From Megalonaias nervosa (lineage: Eukaryota; Mollusca; Bivalvia; Unionida; Unionidae), in the NCBI GenBank assembly GCA_016617855.1, contig JAECUM010003274.1, forward strand, positions 89,376 through 153,375: a DNA stretch of 64,000 nt, in the 5' to 3' direction. This document shows, one piece after another, positions 12,815 through 23,716 of this stretch. Position 1 is the first letter of the stretch; each line of letters begins with the position of its first letter. The notes below the pieces were generated by a model. The model was not told the origin of the DNA. It did not search any database and worked only from the letters and a program-made list of their open reading frames with translations. A program made the translations under genes and the position numbers.

Positions 12815-13110
12815 TTGACTAGCGTTTTCAGTTTTGATGCGAGTCACAACTGCCGAGAACATAGAATTAGAATAACAATAATAATGTACTTATACGTCCG
12901 GAATGTGTGCCATGCACGGGCAAGAGGCATGCGTAGAGGCATATTCGGCGCATACATACCCACCCCTTTTGGCATATTGTCAACTGTGCATCTGTACCGA
13001 AGTAACTCGGCAATATTCGGATCAGTCTGGATTCAGAAGAGTCGATGCATCAGCAGCAAGCACCATGTCCCACTCAGACATCACGTGGGTATCACATGTT
13101 GTGTGTTAAT
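12815..13110. promoter_or_regulatory. CpG-enriched stretch with E-box, possible promoter remnant
   Basis: CpG dinucleotides (ACGTCCGG, GCACGGGC, TTCGGCGC, CTCGGC) are clearly denser here than in neighbouring DNA, and a CACGTG E-box lies in CATCACGTGGG near 13080. The same 11-mer recurs near 13482. Open frames across it are unrecognised. It could be a promoter or first exon of an unseen gene, or part of an old mobile element. Confidence 0.2.
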
Positions 13111-13356
13111 TTCTGCGTGCTTTGTTTTAAGTTCATTGTTTTCTATTTTGTGTTCACAGTGTCTTTTATTCGTCTCCACTTTGCTGGGTATCCTGTGTTT
13201 GGATAATTATTTACTATTTAAAATGGTATTTAATACAGCTATTTTAAAATAATTCTAAATAATTAAAAGTTTCTAGAAGCCACAGCTTGTGTTGCTGTCA
13301 TAACTGCATCGTGTGAGTAAGGGTTCAGTTTTGTAAACAGAATAAAAACAAAACAA

Positions 13357-13527
13357 AGATTGGCTCTAGACACTTGCACCCTGCATGATCTACTACAGCT
13401 GGTTGTTAATGAACCGCTGGCCGAGATTTATGATCCCAGTCAAGCCATCAACAAATTGTACTTCACAGCTCCAGGCAAACATCACGTGGGCAGACATAAG
13501 CGCAAGCTTGTATTGGCTAATTTATAG
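13357..13527 (+). CDS. unassigned open segment, 56 codons, no start codon
   Basis: Frame reading ALDTCTLHDLLQLVVNEPL and ending HKRKLVLANL before TAG. Composition is coding-like but no family is recognised and no ATG precedes it. It may be a terminal exon or a degraded transposon fragment. A splice-donor-like GTGAGTAAG lies upstream near 13312. Confidence 0.12.
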   Translation, partial: RLALDTCTLHDLLQLVVNEPLAEIYDPSQAINKLYFTAPGKHHVGRHKRKLVLANL

Positions 13528-13874
13528 GTTAGGTAAAACGTTTTTATAAAAACAGCGATTATTATGTAAAAAAAAGAAGTAATAAAACCAAAGTATTTAT
13601 TATTATTAAAACAAAGATAAATATATAATGTCAGTTTTTTTGTTTACCTGAACTTATTATATATTCAACGTTGATTTGTCCTCCCCCCATTGTTGGCATT
13701 CCTTGGCTAGCGAGTTGTCATAACAAATTGCAAGTTACTCATGGTTACAATTTTCAAGGGTTGTGTCTTTTTCCGCATATTAAGTGCATATAGTTACAGG
13801 GTGGGGATCTCAATGGTTTCCAAGTTATGACCTGGGTTAAATCCTTGGGGTAGGATAAAGTCAGTTGCAGAACA

Positions 13875-14190
13875 GTTCCTCTTCTCATGTCCTAATGATT
13901 AAAGTTCTGAATAAACTTTAATGGTATTCCAAAACAAATCAATTGCTGGAAGTGTTGATGTGCCTATGGTGGCCTGTGTTGTAATGATGTGCCAACAGTC
14001 TTGTGCTGAATCACAATAATACAATCCATGAATATATCTTTACTTGAATTTCACTATAAATCCAAGTCTTTATTTCCAAGAATGTTATATCTGAGCACTT
14101 TGTATTTCCAGAGAAGAATAACTTAAATTAAATATTTTGAATAAATAAATTCCAGCCCAAATGAAATAATACACACAACAATAATACAAC
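13875..14190. repeat. dispersed repeat family X, left part of copy 1
   Basis: Shares an ordered series of blocks with 43215-43505: GTGTTGATGTGCCT, AATCACAATAAT, TTTATTTCCA, GAGCACTTTGTATTTCCAG, CCAAATGAAAT. The copy is interrupted at 14190 by the hAT-like element and resumes at 15999. Confidence 0.6.
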
Positions 14191-14259
14191 CATAGCTGCC
14201 AACCCTCCAGGCTCACAATTAGCGAAAATAGGGATAAAAATTGATGAATTTTGACATGA

Positions 14260-14560
14260 ATTCGTGAAGTGATCTTCAAGTCTGGGAATATTTGTCGGAA
14301 CAAATGTTTAACGTGGTCTCCAGCTGATAAAGGTAGATTGTGTTCAACAAGAAAACTCACAAACAATGCTTCAGAGTTGGTAGCTTGCAGGTCTTCCGTT
14401 GATGGCTTAAAATATTCCAGAGCTGAAATCTGCTGCGAGTTCTTAATTTTCCCAACCTCTATGTGCTTTTTGCTAACTGTGCTTCCTCACATCATCTCTC
14501 ACACCATGCCCAATGCTAAAATTTGTGGCACACTGTGTGCAAAAAGCATGATAAATATCG
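14260..14560 (-). pseudogene. hAT-like transposase fragment with BED-type finger
   Basis: Reading minus, residues HAFCTQCATNFSIGHGV then DDVRKHS form the C-x2-C and histidine parts of a BED-like zinc finger (about 14476-14545). They are followed by a stop codon and, after a frame change, by SALEYFKPSTEDLQAT and FLVEHNLPLSAGDHVKHLF, a motif seen upstream of the catalytic core in many hAT-type proteins. Stop and frameshift mean it is dead. The catalytic domain is absent, so this is a deletion derivative. Confidence 0.6.
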
Positions 14561-14766
14561 GCTGAATGCACAGCCAATTTTTGGTATATTCCAAAACTAA
14601 ACTTCTCCTTTTGTGCAACACATTTCTTTTTCCTTAGTGGTGAAGATATTTTCAAGATGCGATGCCAAACGGTAATTCAAATCAGTGTTGGCAGAGCACA
14701 CGCATAGCAAAATTCCGGTTAGGGCCCAGTTTATCTCAAAAGCATTTGTAAAACTACTCTTATACA

Positions 14767-15724
14767 TGTTGTTACGTGTAGGCTCGTACAAATGTAACAA
14801 AAGAAAAGAGTGAAGTCAACAAGCTTTGTAAATTTTAACAAAATGATTTATTTCCCTAGAAAACAAGATTAAAAAAAAGAAACAGGACTTATGGTTTGTG
14901 AAAATAGTTCAAAAATTAATCCTAGAATTGAAAAATACAAGTCCTATCACTAAACAGTTCTAATTGAATCCAGGTTCGAATCTCTATGAAGTTCCAATAT
15001 GGAAGACGATGACGTCAGATGAGGTCGTTGTACTGATGGCAACAGTTCCTCGTTGAAACACAATTTATAATGTTCTGTTTAGAATTCCAGAATAAATTTC
15101 CACTGAATATATTTTGTCCCAGAAATTTTATAAAAAAAGAGCACTTGTGTAGTTTTCTAGAGAATAAATTATTAAATTCCAAAAAAATAGATAAACTTCA
15201 GAACAAGCTGGCAACAACAATAAAAACCTCTTGAGCCCTCAAGGTTTAAAATACGACTGAACCAGAAAACACTGAGATAGAGAATTAAACCAAACTAAAA
15301 CGTCATTCTGACACTCGTGATGGGTCACATGATCACTTACTTTGTCCGAACAGTGCAGTAAAAAATATGTCAATTATCATGTAAGCAAGAATAGCCCTAT
15401 CTAAGAATCAGATTCCCATGCTGGAAATGAATTTAAAAATGAAACTGTTTACAACAGACAAACATATGGGTTGAACATGACCTTGGTAATGACCAATCAT
15501 TTTAGCTTAGTGTTTACAAAACGTCTCAACCAAGATGAGCTAAAAATACTGATAATGTAATACCTTTTACGTTCAAATCAGGTCAAAACAGAGAAGTGAT
15601 TTTTCAAAAATTAAGTCAAATCCAATGAAAATTATCATTATGATAAAATGTAATGAAACAAAAATAAAATACAAAAAAAGAATTTAAACTAACACACAAG
15701 TAATTTAATTATATATTCGTAACA
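14767..15724. repeat. dispersed repeat family X, copy inserted in the hAT-like element
   Basis: Bounded by TGTTACGTG near the left end and CGTAACA at the right end, a short terminal inverted repeat. Internal blocks such as ATGATTTATTTCCCTAGAA match 43100-43160. No coding capacity. It could be a solo LTR (TG...CA ends) or a MITE. Flanks ATACA and CTACA match at four of five bases, so the target duplication is uncertain. Confidence 0.45.
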
Positions 15725-15998
15725 CTACAGATTAAAATACGCTAAAATGCTTGCTACCAGACAACTGTATCAATCGGGTATAGTCCTACTAATATCGCGA
15801 GCAGCAGTACTGGACCGTTTTGGCAATTGCCGATATCACAACTAGTACTTAACAGGAATTTGGTTATTTTATTAAAGATTTAAAATACATGTAACTGAGA
15901 ATTGGGGAATTCGTGATTTTTTTGCATGTGGCGTGAATCTGTGAATCGCTGAAAAAGTTGTGAAATTCACGCCAAAATCGTGAGGGTTGGCAGCTATG

Positions 15999-16260
15999 TA
16001 CAACTAATTCTGCTCAGATCTTACAGCGCAAATGAACAATTTCTAGATAAACAAAATTATAGTCTTCTGCTTGACATCAAAATAGGCATTTTTAAAAAAA
16101 ATACAAACTATTACCTAAAATTTCATTTTGTAAAGTTCCATATGTTTACAAGATAAAATCTTAGTTATAATTTCGAAGGTCTGTTCCTAAAATTATAATA
16201 TAAAATGTGGTAAACAACAGGTGGGTCTGGCATTTCATGAGTTTCCATTGTTCTGTACTG
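15999..16260. repeat. dispersed repeat family X, right part of copy 1
   Basis: Continues the copy broken at 14190. Block AATTCTG, then GATCTTACAGCGC, matches the order at about 43512-43545, and CAAGATAAAATCT with GGTAAACA matches about 43668-43715. This shows that the hAT-like element inserted after copy 1 was already in place. Confidence 0.5.
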
Positions 16261-16424
16261 AGATTGAGATGAACATGTTTACAAAACCAAAATCAATGTT
16301 TCAGGTCAGACAAAAATGAACTTGACTTCGGACAAAGTCAAATCAAAGTCCAAAATAAAATTATCCATAGCATATAATGAATATAAAAAAACCCTAACAA
16401 ACAATGCAAATGAAATATACATAA

Positions 16425-16590
16425 CACAGAGCTGTCCAACCGGGCAACATCCTTATTGCCAAAGGCCTTTATACATGTCAGAACTATCCAACTTGGCAAC
16501 ACTGCCAATGGCCTTTATAAAGATGTACATGTCAGAGCTATTCAACTTGACCACAATAACTGCCAATGGCCTATATAAAGACCTATAACT
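16425..16590. repeat. tandem repeat, unit about 60 bp, about 2.5 copies
   Basis: Shared blocks are TTGCCAAAGGCCTTTATA / CTGCCAATGGCCTTTATA, then ACATGTCAGA and CTATCCAACTTGGC. The overlapping open frames follow the repeat. Confidence 0.65.
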
Positions 16591-17004
16591 GAGCTGAAAC
16601 AAATAACCAAATATTAAAATCATATTAATTTTTATCAACATTGAACAGAAATTTGCTATCTGAATATTCAAATAAAACAGTCTGGAGTCCCATTTAGACT
16701 CCAAAATGTTATTTTTTTTAATTAATAGGAACATTTCACCCATGACAAATCCACCAATAATTGCAAAGTCAGCATCAGTATATAATGTTAAAGTTGAAGT
16801 GCAAAGACTACTTGTAAAGTCAACACCCAGCTACAATAGTCATGTATTTAGAACTTAAGGCTGCAATGTTTGCCAAAATTTCTAAACATGTACATGGTAT
16901 ATGATAACCAAAATGATCACATTTAAACAAATGGATTCAAAACTTAACCTTTTCTCCAATGTGCATGCTTACACCTTTCATCTGTTCATATATATAATCC
17001 ATAA
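16591..17004. other. unique sequence, no gene seen
   Basis: No supported feature. Confidence 0.35.
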
Positions 17005-17467
17005 ACAATAAGCATACCATAGTGTGCATTGCTCAACAATGAGCATACCACAGTGTGCATTGCTCAACAATAAGCATACCACAGTGTGCATTGCTCAGCA
17101 ATAAGCATATCACAGTGTGCATTGCTCAACAATGTGCATACCATAGTGTGCATTGCTCAACAATGTGCATACCAGTGTGCATTGCTCAACAATGAGCATA
17201 CCATAGTGTGCATTGCTCAACAATAAGCATACCACAGTGTGCATTGCTCAACAATGAGCATACCATAGTGTGCATTGCTCAACGATGTGCATACCACAGT
17301 GTGCATTGCTCAACAATGAGCATACCAGTGTGCATTGCTCAACAATGCGCATACCACAGTGTACATTGCTCAACAATGAGCATACCATAGTGTGCATTGC
17401 TCAACAATGTGCATACCATAGTGTGCATTGCTCAACAATAAGCATACCACAGTGTGCATTGCTCAAC
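17005..17467. repeat. minisatellite, unit 31 bp, about 15 copies
   Basis: Units built on AGTGTGCATTGCTCAACAAT with GAGCATACCA. Some copies are 29 bp, lacking CA or TA after ACCA. Variants AATAAGC, AATGAGC and AATGTGC alternate along the array. Confidence 0.93.
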
Positions 17468-17509
17468 TTGTATTTCATTTTGATGCAAGTATTTTGCCTC
17501 TCATAATGA

Positions 17510-18335
17510 AGTTACTTGAATATACAGTTCTGGACATCCTTACAATCATTACTTGAATATACAGTTCTGGACATCCTTACAATTGTTGTGATATTGTTAC
17601 TTGAATATACAGTTCTGGACATCCTTACAATTGTTGTGATATTGTTACTTGAATATACAGTTCTGGACATCCTTACAATTATTGTGATATTGTTACTTGA
17701 ATATACAGTTCTGGGCATCCTTACAATCGTTGTGATATTGTTACTTGAATATACAGTTCTGGACATCCTTACAATTGTCGTGATATTGTTACTTGAATAT
17801 ACAGTTCTGGACATTCTTACAATCATTACTTGAATATACAGTTCTGGACATCCTTACAATCATTTCTTGAATATACAGTTCTGGACATCCTTACAATCGT
17901 TGTGATATTGTTACTTGAATATACAGTTCTGGACATCCTTACAATTGTTGTGATATTGTTACTTGAATATACAGTTCTGGACATCCTTACAATTGTTGTG
18001 ATATTGTTACTTGAATATACAGTTCTGGGCATCCTTACAATCGTTGTGATATTGTTACTTGAATATACAGTTCTGGACATCCTTACAATTGTCGTGATAT
18101 TGTTACTTGAATATACAGTTCTGGACATTCTTACAATCATTACTTGAATATACAGTTCTGGACATCCTTACAATCATTTCTTGAATATACAGTTCTGGAC
18201 ATCCTTACAATTGTTGTGATATTGTTACTTGAATATACAGTTCTGGACATCCTTACAATTGTTGTGATATTGTTACTTGAATATACAGTTCTGGACAATT
18301 TTGGTGCAACATCCTTACAATCATTGTGATATTGT
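17510..18335. repeat. higher-order minisatellite, 48-bp units in 314-bp blocks
   Basis: The basic unit (48 bp) contains TTACTTGAATATACAGTTCT and GGACATCCTTACAATTGTTG. A shorter unit lacking the TGTTGTGATATTGTT segment recurs at the start of each block. Block starts at 17516, 17830 and 18144 are exactly 314 bp apart; the first two blocks are nearly identical and the third is truncated. Open frames on both strands are artefacts of a unit length divisible by three. Confidence 0.95.
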
Positions 18336-18539
18336 TTCACACTGCAACATAGGTGTACCAATGGATAAAACCAATAATGCATCTGGACATACTACATGGA
18401 CATGCATATCTGCTAACACCTGATGGACGATGTGCATTTCCGTTTTACATGTTTACCAATTTTATAAATGTGTACAGGTAGAAAATTAAACTAAACCATT
18501 TACAAGTGCAAACACTGCAGCCATAAACAGACTGTTTCA

Positions 18540-18812
18540 GCATGGTATGACATCATTTTCTGAAGACAACAGTGGCTATATTGGATATCCAAGCAGGAAG
18601 TAGAAATCAAACATGTATGAAGTTTTATAGTAAAAAAACACATGTTAACGCGACTTTATGCTGATGAGGAACAGCAATAACAATATTTTCAAAATTGTTG
18701 CCATAGAGACCATACTGGACATCAGATAGATGTCATTTTCACTGACCAACTAGATTTCACAACAAGCCTTAAATGGTGAAAACCCCATGTTGATCACAAG
18801 ATAAATCTAGGA
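18540..18812. repeat. dispersed repeat family A, about two copies
   Basis: Blocks ATTTTCAAAATTGTTGCCAT, CATACTGGACATCAGATAGA and AAAACCCCATGTTGAT match the family at 2466-3000 in the same order. Confidence 0.65.
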
Positions 18813-19840
18813 GGACAAAAGCTCTTAAATATAAAACCACTGCTATAATGAATGTTATTTTGTTCAAAGATGTAAATATTTTAGTTATCTTTTGAGCAGA
18901 ATGGTGAGTGGTCTGGGCAAGACCATTAGTGTTTTACAACATGGCAAAACAAGTAGGTTATTTTTTGCCAAAACAACTGGAGTGAAGTCCTCATTTTACA
19001 TCAATCCAGAAAATCCATGGATTCTCTGTTGCATTTATATGGTTCACAATTCGAGTAATTTGCTTCAGGTGATGGGTGAACAGCTTGGAAACAAAGAGAA
19101 AGAATTCTTCTGATGCTAAATGAGGGAATGTGGTCTGAATGGGTGATATGGAAGAGAGGTGGGGGTGGGGTAGTAGACTATAAATTACATTTGTGGCTAG
19201 TCAAAAATGCTAATGAATTTGAATATGGTCAATGAATATTCAAATGGGAAAGTCTGGCATTCATTTCAGGTCTAATTTATGATGAAGATTTTACCAGAGT
19301 AATGGCAACAATCCAGGACAAGACTACATGTATATACACTTGTATGTTACAAGTACAGTACATGTGAAACTCATCTCACGGGGATATATGGAATGTTATG
19401 ATTAGCACCTTCACCTTCCTGAAATCTCTTACAGTGCAGTTAATCAGAGTCATGGTCTTAGTTCAAATACCATATTTATAAAAAAAGCCACAGAAAATCA
19501 ACCTTATTTCAGCTGTAGGTACTATTACATGTATTTGAATACAAGCAGAGTTTTTTGTTTCTTGAAAGGCAAATCTTACATGTAGCTTGCTATGTGGCAC
19601 ATAAAATGTTTTTTGAAAAACTTAGAACTGGCAAGCCTTGTGTTGCCATATGATTGTAATCAAGTAATTGATTTAGTTTGGCATTTCATGGTACTGCAAA
19701 ATAAATAGATTATTGGAAGCAATTAAAGTAAGATGCACTGCCACAATAGCCAACTGTGCCACTCTCATTGTAGGATTTGACTCGCACCCTTTCAGGTGTT
19801 TGGTCAACAAACTTACTACAGAACAAAATTTAGTATGCAA
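18813..19840. other. unique sequence, no gene recognised
   Basis: Open frames at 18892-19113 (+) and 19673-19936 (-) carry no recognisable domain; the second overlaps the next repeat. Confidence 0.35.
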
Positions 19841-19844
19841 AACT

Positions 19845-20325
19845 TGGTTCTCTTTGAGAAACAATGACCCTGACCTTTGATCTGTTGACCTCAAAATCAA
19901 GAGGCCTCTTGCATACATTAACTGCAAAAGCTCCACAAACTTTGGTCAAGGTATATCAATAGAACTAAAGCCATTAAGCAGCAAATATTTGATTTCTATG
20001 TCACAGTGACCCTGGCGACTGACCTTTTGATTATGAAATGAATAGGCTTGTTTCTTAGCCAATACAAACATTTGTGAAAGGACATGGTTGAGAACTGAAA
20101 TTTTTGTGCAGAAACCATTTTTGTTGCAGTCATGTACACTGACCTCTATATTTTTAATCCCAAAATCAAGTCACAATGACCATGACCTTTCACCTATAGA
20201 ACTGGGTATCTATAGATTTCTTCCTTTCCAAAGTGCAAGTCATCCACAACAAATCTGGGTAACTGCACATGGCGAAGAACTTGATTTACCATGTAGAGAT
20301 CAATTTATTCTTTCATTCATTTAAC
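19845..20325. repeat. dispersed repeat family D (nuclear-receptor-motif repeat), about 3 copies
   Basis: Three diverged tandem units share a TGACC..TGACCTTT block, then CAAAATCAA(T/G)AGG, a TTCTTnCCT-type block and a CAAATGTGAA-like block. Examples are CCTGACCTTTGATCTG near 19867 and CCATGACCTTTCACCT near 20179. A related copy is at 28690-28960. Repeats of this look are, to my recollection, common in mollusc genomes (not checked here). Confidence 0.6.
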
Positions 20326-20481
20326 TGGATTTTTAACTGAAATTGACTGGCTTCGTCCTTACTGTAAGTGCAAGCAATAAAAAAAGTTTGGTAATTGTAG
20401 ATGGTGGAGAACTGTGCAGAAACGAAACTGGAAACGGGATTATGCCCAGACAGATAGACAACATATGGAAATCATACACTG

Positions 20482-20639
20482 ATATCAAACCATGCAATGG
20501 TCAATGTATGATGTCAAACCATGCAATGGTCTATGCATGATGTCAAACCATGCAATGGTCTATGTATGATGTCAAACCATGCAATGGTCTATGTATGATG
20601 TCAAACCATGCAATGGTCTATGTATGACGTCAAACCATG
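20482..20639. repeat. minisatellite, unit 29 bp, left part
   Basis: About five copies of a unit with GATGTCAAACCATGCAATGG and TCTATGTAT. The array is cut by a MITE at 20640 and resumes at 20849-20945 with diverged copies. Confidence 0.85.
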
Positions 20640-20856
20640 CAGTGGCGTAGCTTGGTGAGGGCAGGGGGGAACAGTTGTCCCCGGGCGCCATGTGCCAGGG
20701 GCGCCAAAATGAGGAAAATACAACTATTCGTTATCTCAGACTCACTTGAAGGAGGCGCCAAGTTCATGTTTTGTCCCCGGGCGCTAAGTAAGGGGGCGCC
20801 AAGTTTATGTTTTGTCCCCGGGCGCCAAGTACCCTTGCTACGCCACTGAAACCATG
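20632..20856. mobile_element. hAT-type MITE, 209 bp, with 8-bp target duplication
   Basis: Element 20640-20848 has perfect 12-bp terminal inverted repeats, CAGTGGCGTAGC, and is flanked by an exact 8-bp direct repeat, AAACCATG (20632-20639 and 20849-20856). The CAG-type ends and 8-bp duplication fit the hAT superfamily. Inside, a GC-rich motif TTTTGTCCCCGGGCGC with GGCGCCAAG is repeated about three times and contains GGCGCC palindromes. It is far GC-richer than its host. No coding capacity, so a non-autonomous copy. Confidence 0.88.
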
Positions 20857-20945
20857 CAATGATCTATATATGATATCAAACCATGCAGTGATCTGTGTAA
20901 GATGTCAAACCATGCACTGGTGTATGCATCATGACAAACCATATG
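20849..20945. repeat. minisatellite, unit 29 bp, right part
   Basis: Continuation of the array interrupted by the MITE; the copies here (AAACCATGCAATGATCTATA and so on) are more diverged. Confidence 0.75.
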
Positions 20946-21480
20946 TAATCAGAAAAAGTCTATGCATGATGACTGGGTTATCTAAGGGGCCAGTCTACTG
21001 AAGGTACTGTGTTACAGGCGGGCCAGTTTACTGACAAATAAACATGTGAAGAGTAAACAAAATGTTTAACTAAAAAAATATTTGAGCTGAGATGATCAGG
21101 TCTGTGTAACCAGTTCTATCATTATTTTTATCTGCAATCTGTTGCTGACATTCTGAATTCTTTTGTACAAGTGACAGAACTTGTGACTCATTGGTCAAGG
21201 TTACTTAAGTGTCAAAGCTTTTCCTGTTTATTATCTCCAATGTCCTGACCTGATTTTGGAAGACTGATTTTCATTACTGCTATTATTCATGGCTCCAAAA
21301 ATTCAATAGTCCTCAGTGTTTTATCTACAAATGGCTTCATGTAAGTCATCTAACTCATCAAGGCAAAAAAAACAGTGAGTCAAAATCCAGACCTATGAGT
21401 CCTATTCAAGCTGATGATCAGTCTAAAGTAGTTTTTAAAAAATAATTATATTGTTTAAATACACAACAAAAATGTGACTA
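20946..21480. other. unique sequence, no gene seen
   Basis: No supported feature. Confidence 0.35.
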
Positions 21481-21489
21481 AAGCCAATA

Positions 21490-21958
21490 AGGCAATTCCT
21501 TTTCCAGAAGCATCAGAACATTCTATATTTGTTAAAAATCTTGTTGATGGTTTCATATCATCAGAAATAATCTAAGCATATATGACAAGGCGTTTATTGT
21601 TGGCTATGTCAGTACTTTCATCTGCCATTGCTGTCACAAATGACAAATTTTGCAGGTCATGTATAAAACTATCCTCAACAATGTTTGATAGGCTCTCCAG
21701 TACCTCTGAACAGGTAGTAGCTAAGTCATACTGAACGGCAAAATTCTTCAAAATGCCAATGGCATCAATTTCTTTAGCTGTCAAGTCGTGTGTTAAATTA
21801 AGATGAGATTTGTATTTTAAAAAAAGGGATGTCTTTACACTCAGCCAATGTACAAACTTAAGTAGCACTTTCGCTGCTATGTCTTGTTTGTAAGACTGCA
21901 TTAAAATCTGCCTGGTGTTGTGAACCTTCCAGAGGTCTCGGAAACGCTTAATCACGCG
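21490..21958 (-). pseudogene. hAT-family transposase fragment
   Basis: The minus-strand frame of 127 codons (21572-21955) ends in SFVTAMADESTDIANNKRLV. The ADESTD motif carries the first catalytic-type aspartate region of hAT / DUF4371-like transposases. After a TAG the same frame continues as DDMKPSTRFLTNIECSDASG to about 21490, typical of the next segment of these proteins, so one stop interrupts it. N-terminal finger and C-terminal dimerisation parts are missing. No terminal repeats were found around it. Confidence 0.7.
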
Positions 21959-23225
21959 GATTTGGATGCCAATTTTTTATCTGAGAAAATCAAGATAATT
22001 ATAGATCAATACAGATATTATCTAGAAGTTGCAGGCAAATAACTGATGTTGACAGTAAAGTTTATAACAAAAACTTTGTTTTGAACAATGAAACATTCTT
22101 TATATCAGCAAACAAGAGTGACAAGACAAATTCCTACCAGGCCTACTGTAATATTATACCCAAAGATCAGCTGAATGCAGAAACAAGTGTACATGTACAG
22201 TTGTCAAGGTACTATGACAGGATATGGTACTTCATTGTATTGAACATCCTGGAGGAAAAGATTATTGTGGCGCAGAGAAAATTCTCGTATCCTCAGGTCA
22301 TAATTTTCAACATCGTTTTTCTGTTTCGTATGCTGCAGTGTCAACATGGTATTCAGAGAAAGTTATGTACTTTCAGGACATCAATAAAGTTCAGACAGGG
22401 TGGATAACATTTGCAGGAAATCATGCATTTTAAAAACAAAATGCTGTAATAAAAAAAATTAAAAAATGCAGCTGGACTTAACTTGTATGTGAGGAAGTGA
22501 TAAATTTTATGATCAAGATCTTTACTCTGACAAGACCTGAACTCTGAAATAGGACTTAACCAAAACTCCAATGGTACCAGATTTTTTACTCTGACTATAT
22601 CAGAGTAACCAGACAATGATAAAAATATTTGCAAAATAAGGTCATTATTCTTTCACACATCAACTTTGTGCACTATACAAAAATTAACTTTGATATTTCA
22701 AACAGAACTGAATATATATCTTAATGACTAAATTTCTTACAAGTTTCTTACAGTATTTATTTTATTCAATGATTGTTGGCAAACTGTGGCTGGTGCAAAT
22801 TAATCACAACAGCCTCTTTCACTGCCAACCTACATAATTTGTGCATGCAGTTGGGTATGTTTTTTATTTAATTGTTTTCATCTGGCATGTATTGAATCTC
22901 TCCCTTTCTTTCTGAGACACAAATATACCTGCAATATCACACTCCTTGATATTTACACCAAGTTTTACAACTGGATTTGCATATTTTGAATTAAAAATGA
23001 CACTGCAGATCACGTTTCAAACTTCCACAGCAACTCTACCATACAGGACTGTTACCAATTTTAAAACAGAACTGTAAGCAAGATGAACAAGACAGGAATT
23101 CCTAGCGTATCAGTATATAACCTTTTGACTCAATGTAATATTATCCTAATGTTTCAGCTGAATGCATCCACTGAGTTAAAAAACTTTAATGCAAAATTAC
23201 TCACCATGATGCAACAAGCTTTCTG
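21959..23225. other. unique sequence, no gene recognised
   Basis: Two overlapping plus-strand frames (22081-22433) and a minus-strand frame (22353-22634) have no recognisable motif. No splice-flanked exon is convincing. Confidence 0.35.
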
Positions 23226-23227
23226 CT

Positions 23228-23716
23228 TTAGCAGGTGAGACAGCCAAGACAGAACTCATAACATATCAATTGGCAAACATCTGCGAGACAGGCAAGATAG
23301 AAATCCTAGCATATCATGTCATAAACTTGTTAGACAGGCAAGACAAAACTCCTAGCATATCATGACATAAACTTCTGAGACAGGCAAGACAGAACTCCTG
23401 GCATATCAATTCATCAACTTGCGAGACAGGCAAGACAGAACTTCTTGCATATCATGGCATACACTAGTGAGACTGGCAAAACTTGTGAGAAAGGCAAGAC
23501 ATCATGGCATAAACTTCTGGGACAGGCAAGACAGTACTCCTTGCATATCATGGGACAGGCAAGACAAAACTCCCTGCATATCATGACATAAACTATGAGA
23601 CAGGCAAGACAGAACAGCCTGCATGTCATGGGACAGGCAAGACAGAACTCCTAGCATACCAAGGCATAAACTAAGACAAGCAAGACAAACTCCAAGCATA
23701 AACCTGTGGCCTATAG
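23228..23716. repeat. minisatellite, unit about 46 bp, about 10 copies
   Basis: Units contain GAGACAGGCAAGACAGAACT, CCTAGCATATCATG and CATAAACTT. Some copies are shortened. Minus-strand frames read this array. Confidence 0.88.

Larger units (their letters stand above)
14191..15998 (-). mobile_element. hAT-like DNA transposon relic, 1808 bp, 17-bp perfect TIRs
   Basis: The ends are perfect 17-bp inverted repeats, CATAGCTGCCAACCCTC, flanked by a direct repeat TACAAC (14185-14190 and 15999-16004). Minus-strand coding remnants inside include a BED-type zinc finger and a segment typical of hAT-like proteins. hAT elements usually make 8-bp target duplications, so the 6 bp seen here is short, and the superfamily call rests on the protein remnants. 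A 0.95-kb repeat of family X appears inserted inside it. Confidence 0.7.

Noticed and set aside
12815..13252. 145-codon plus-strand frame as a gene
   Set aside because: The second half is a hydrophobic reading of T-rich sequence; no family recognised. Only the CpG enrichment is reported.
14767..15724. Calling the inner segment a definite solo LTR
   Set aside because: TG...CA ends fit, but the flanking 5-mers ATACA and CTACA are not identical and no internal retroelement is known.
17512..18382. Open frames of about 100 codons on both strands
   Set aside because: Products of the 48-bp array; complementary frames are both open, as expected for a stop-poor repeat.
22081..22433. Overlapping plus-strand frames of 108 and 69 codons
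   Set aside because: No motif and AT-rich composition; both frames are equally open, suggesting chance.
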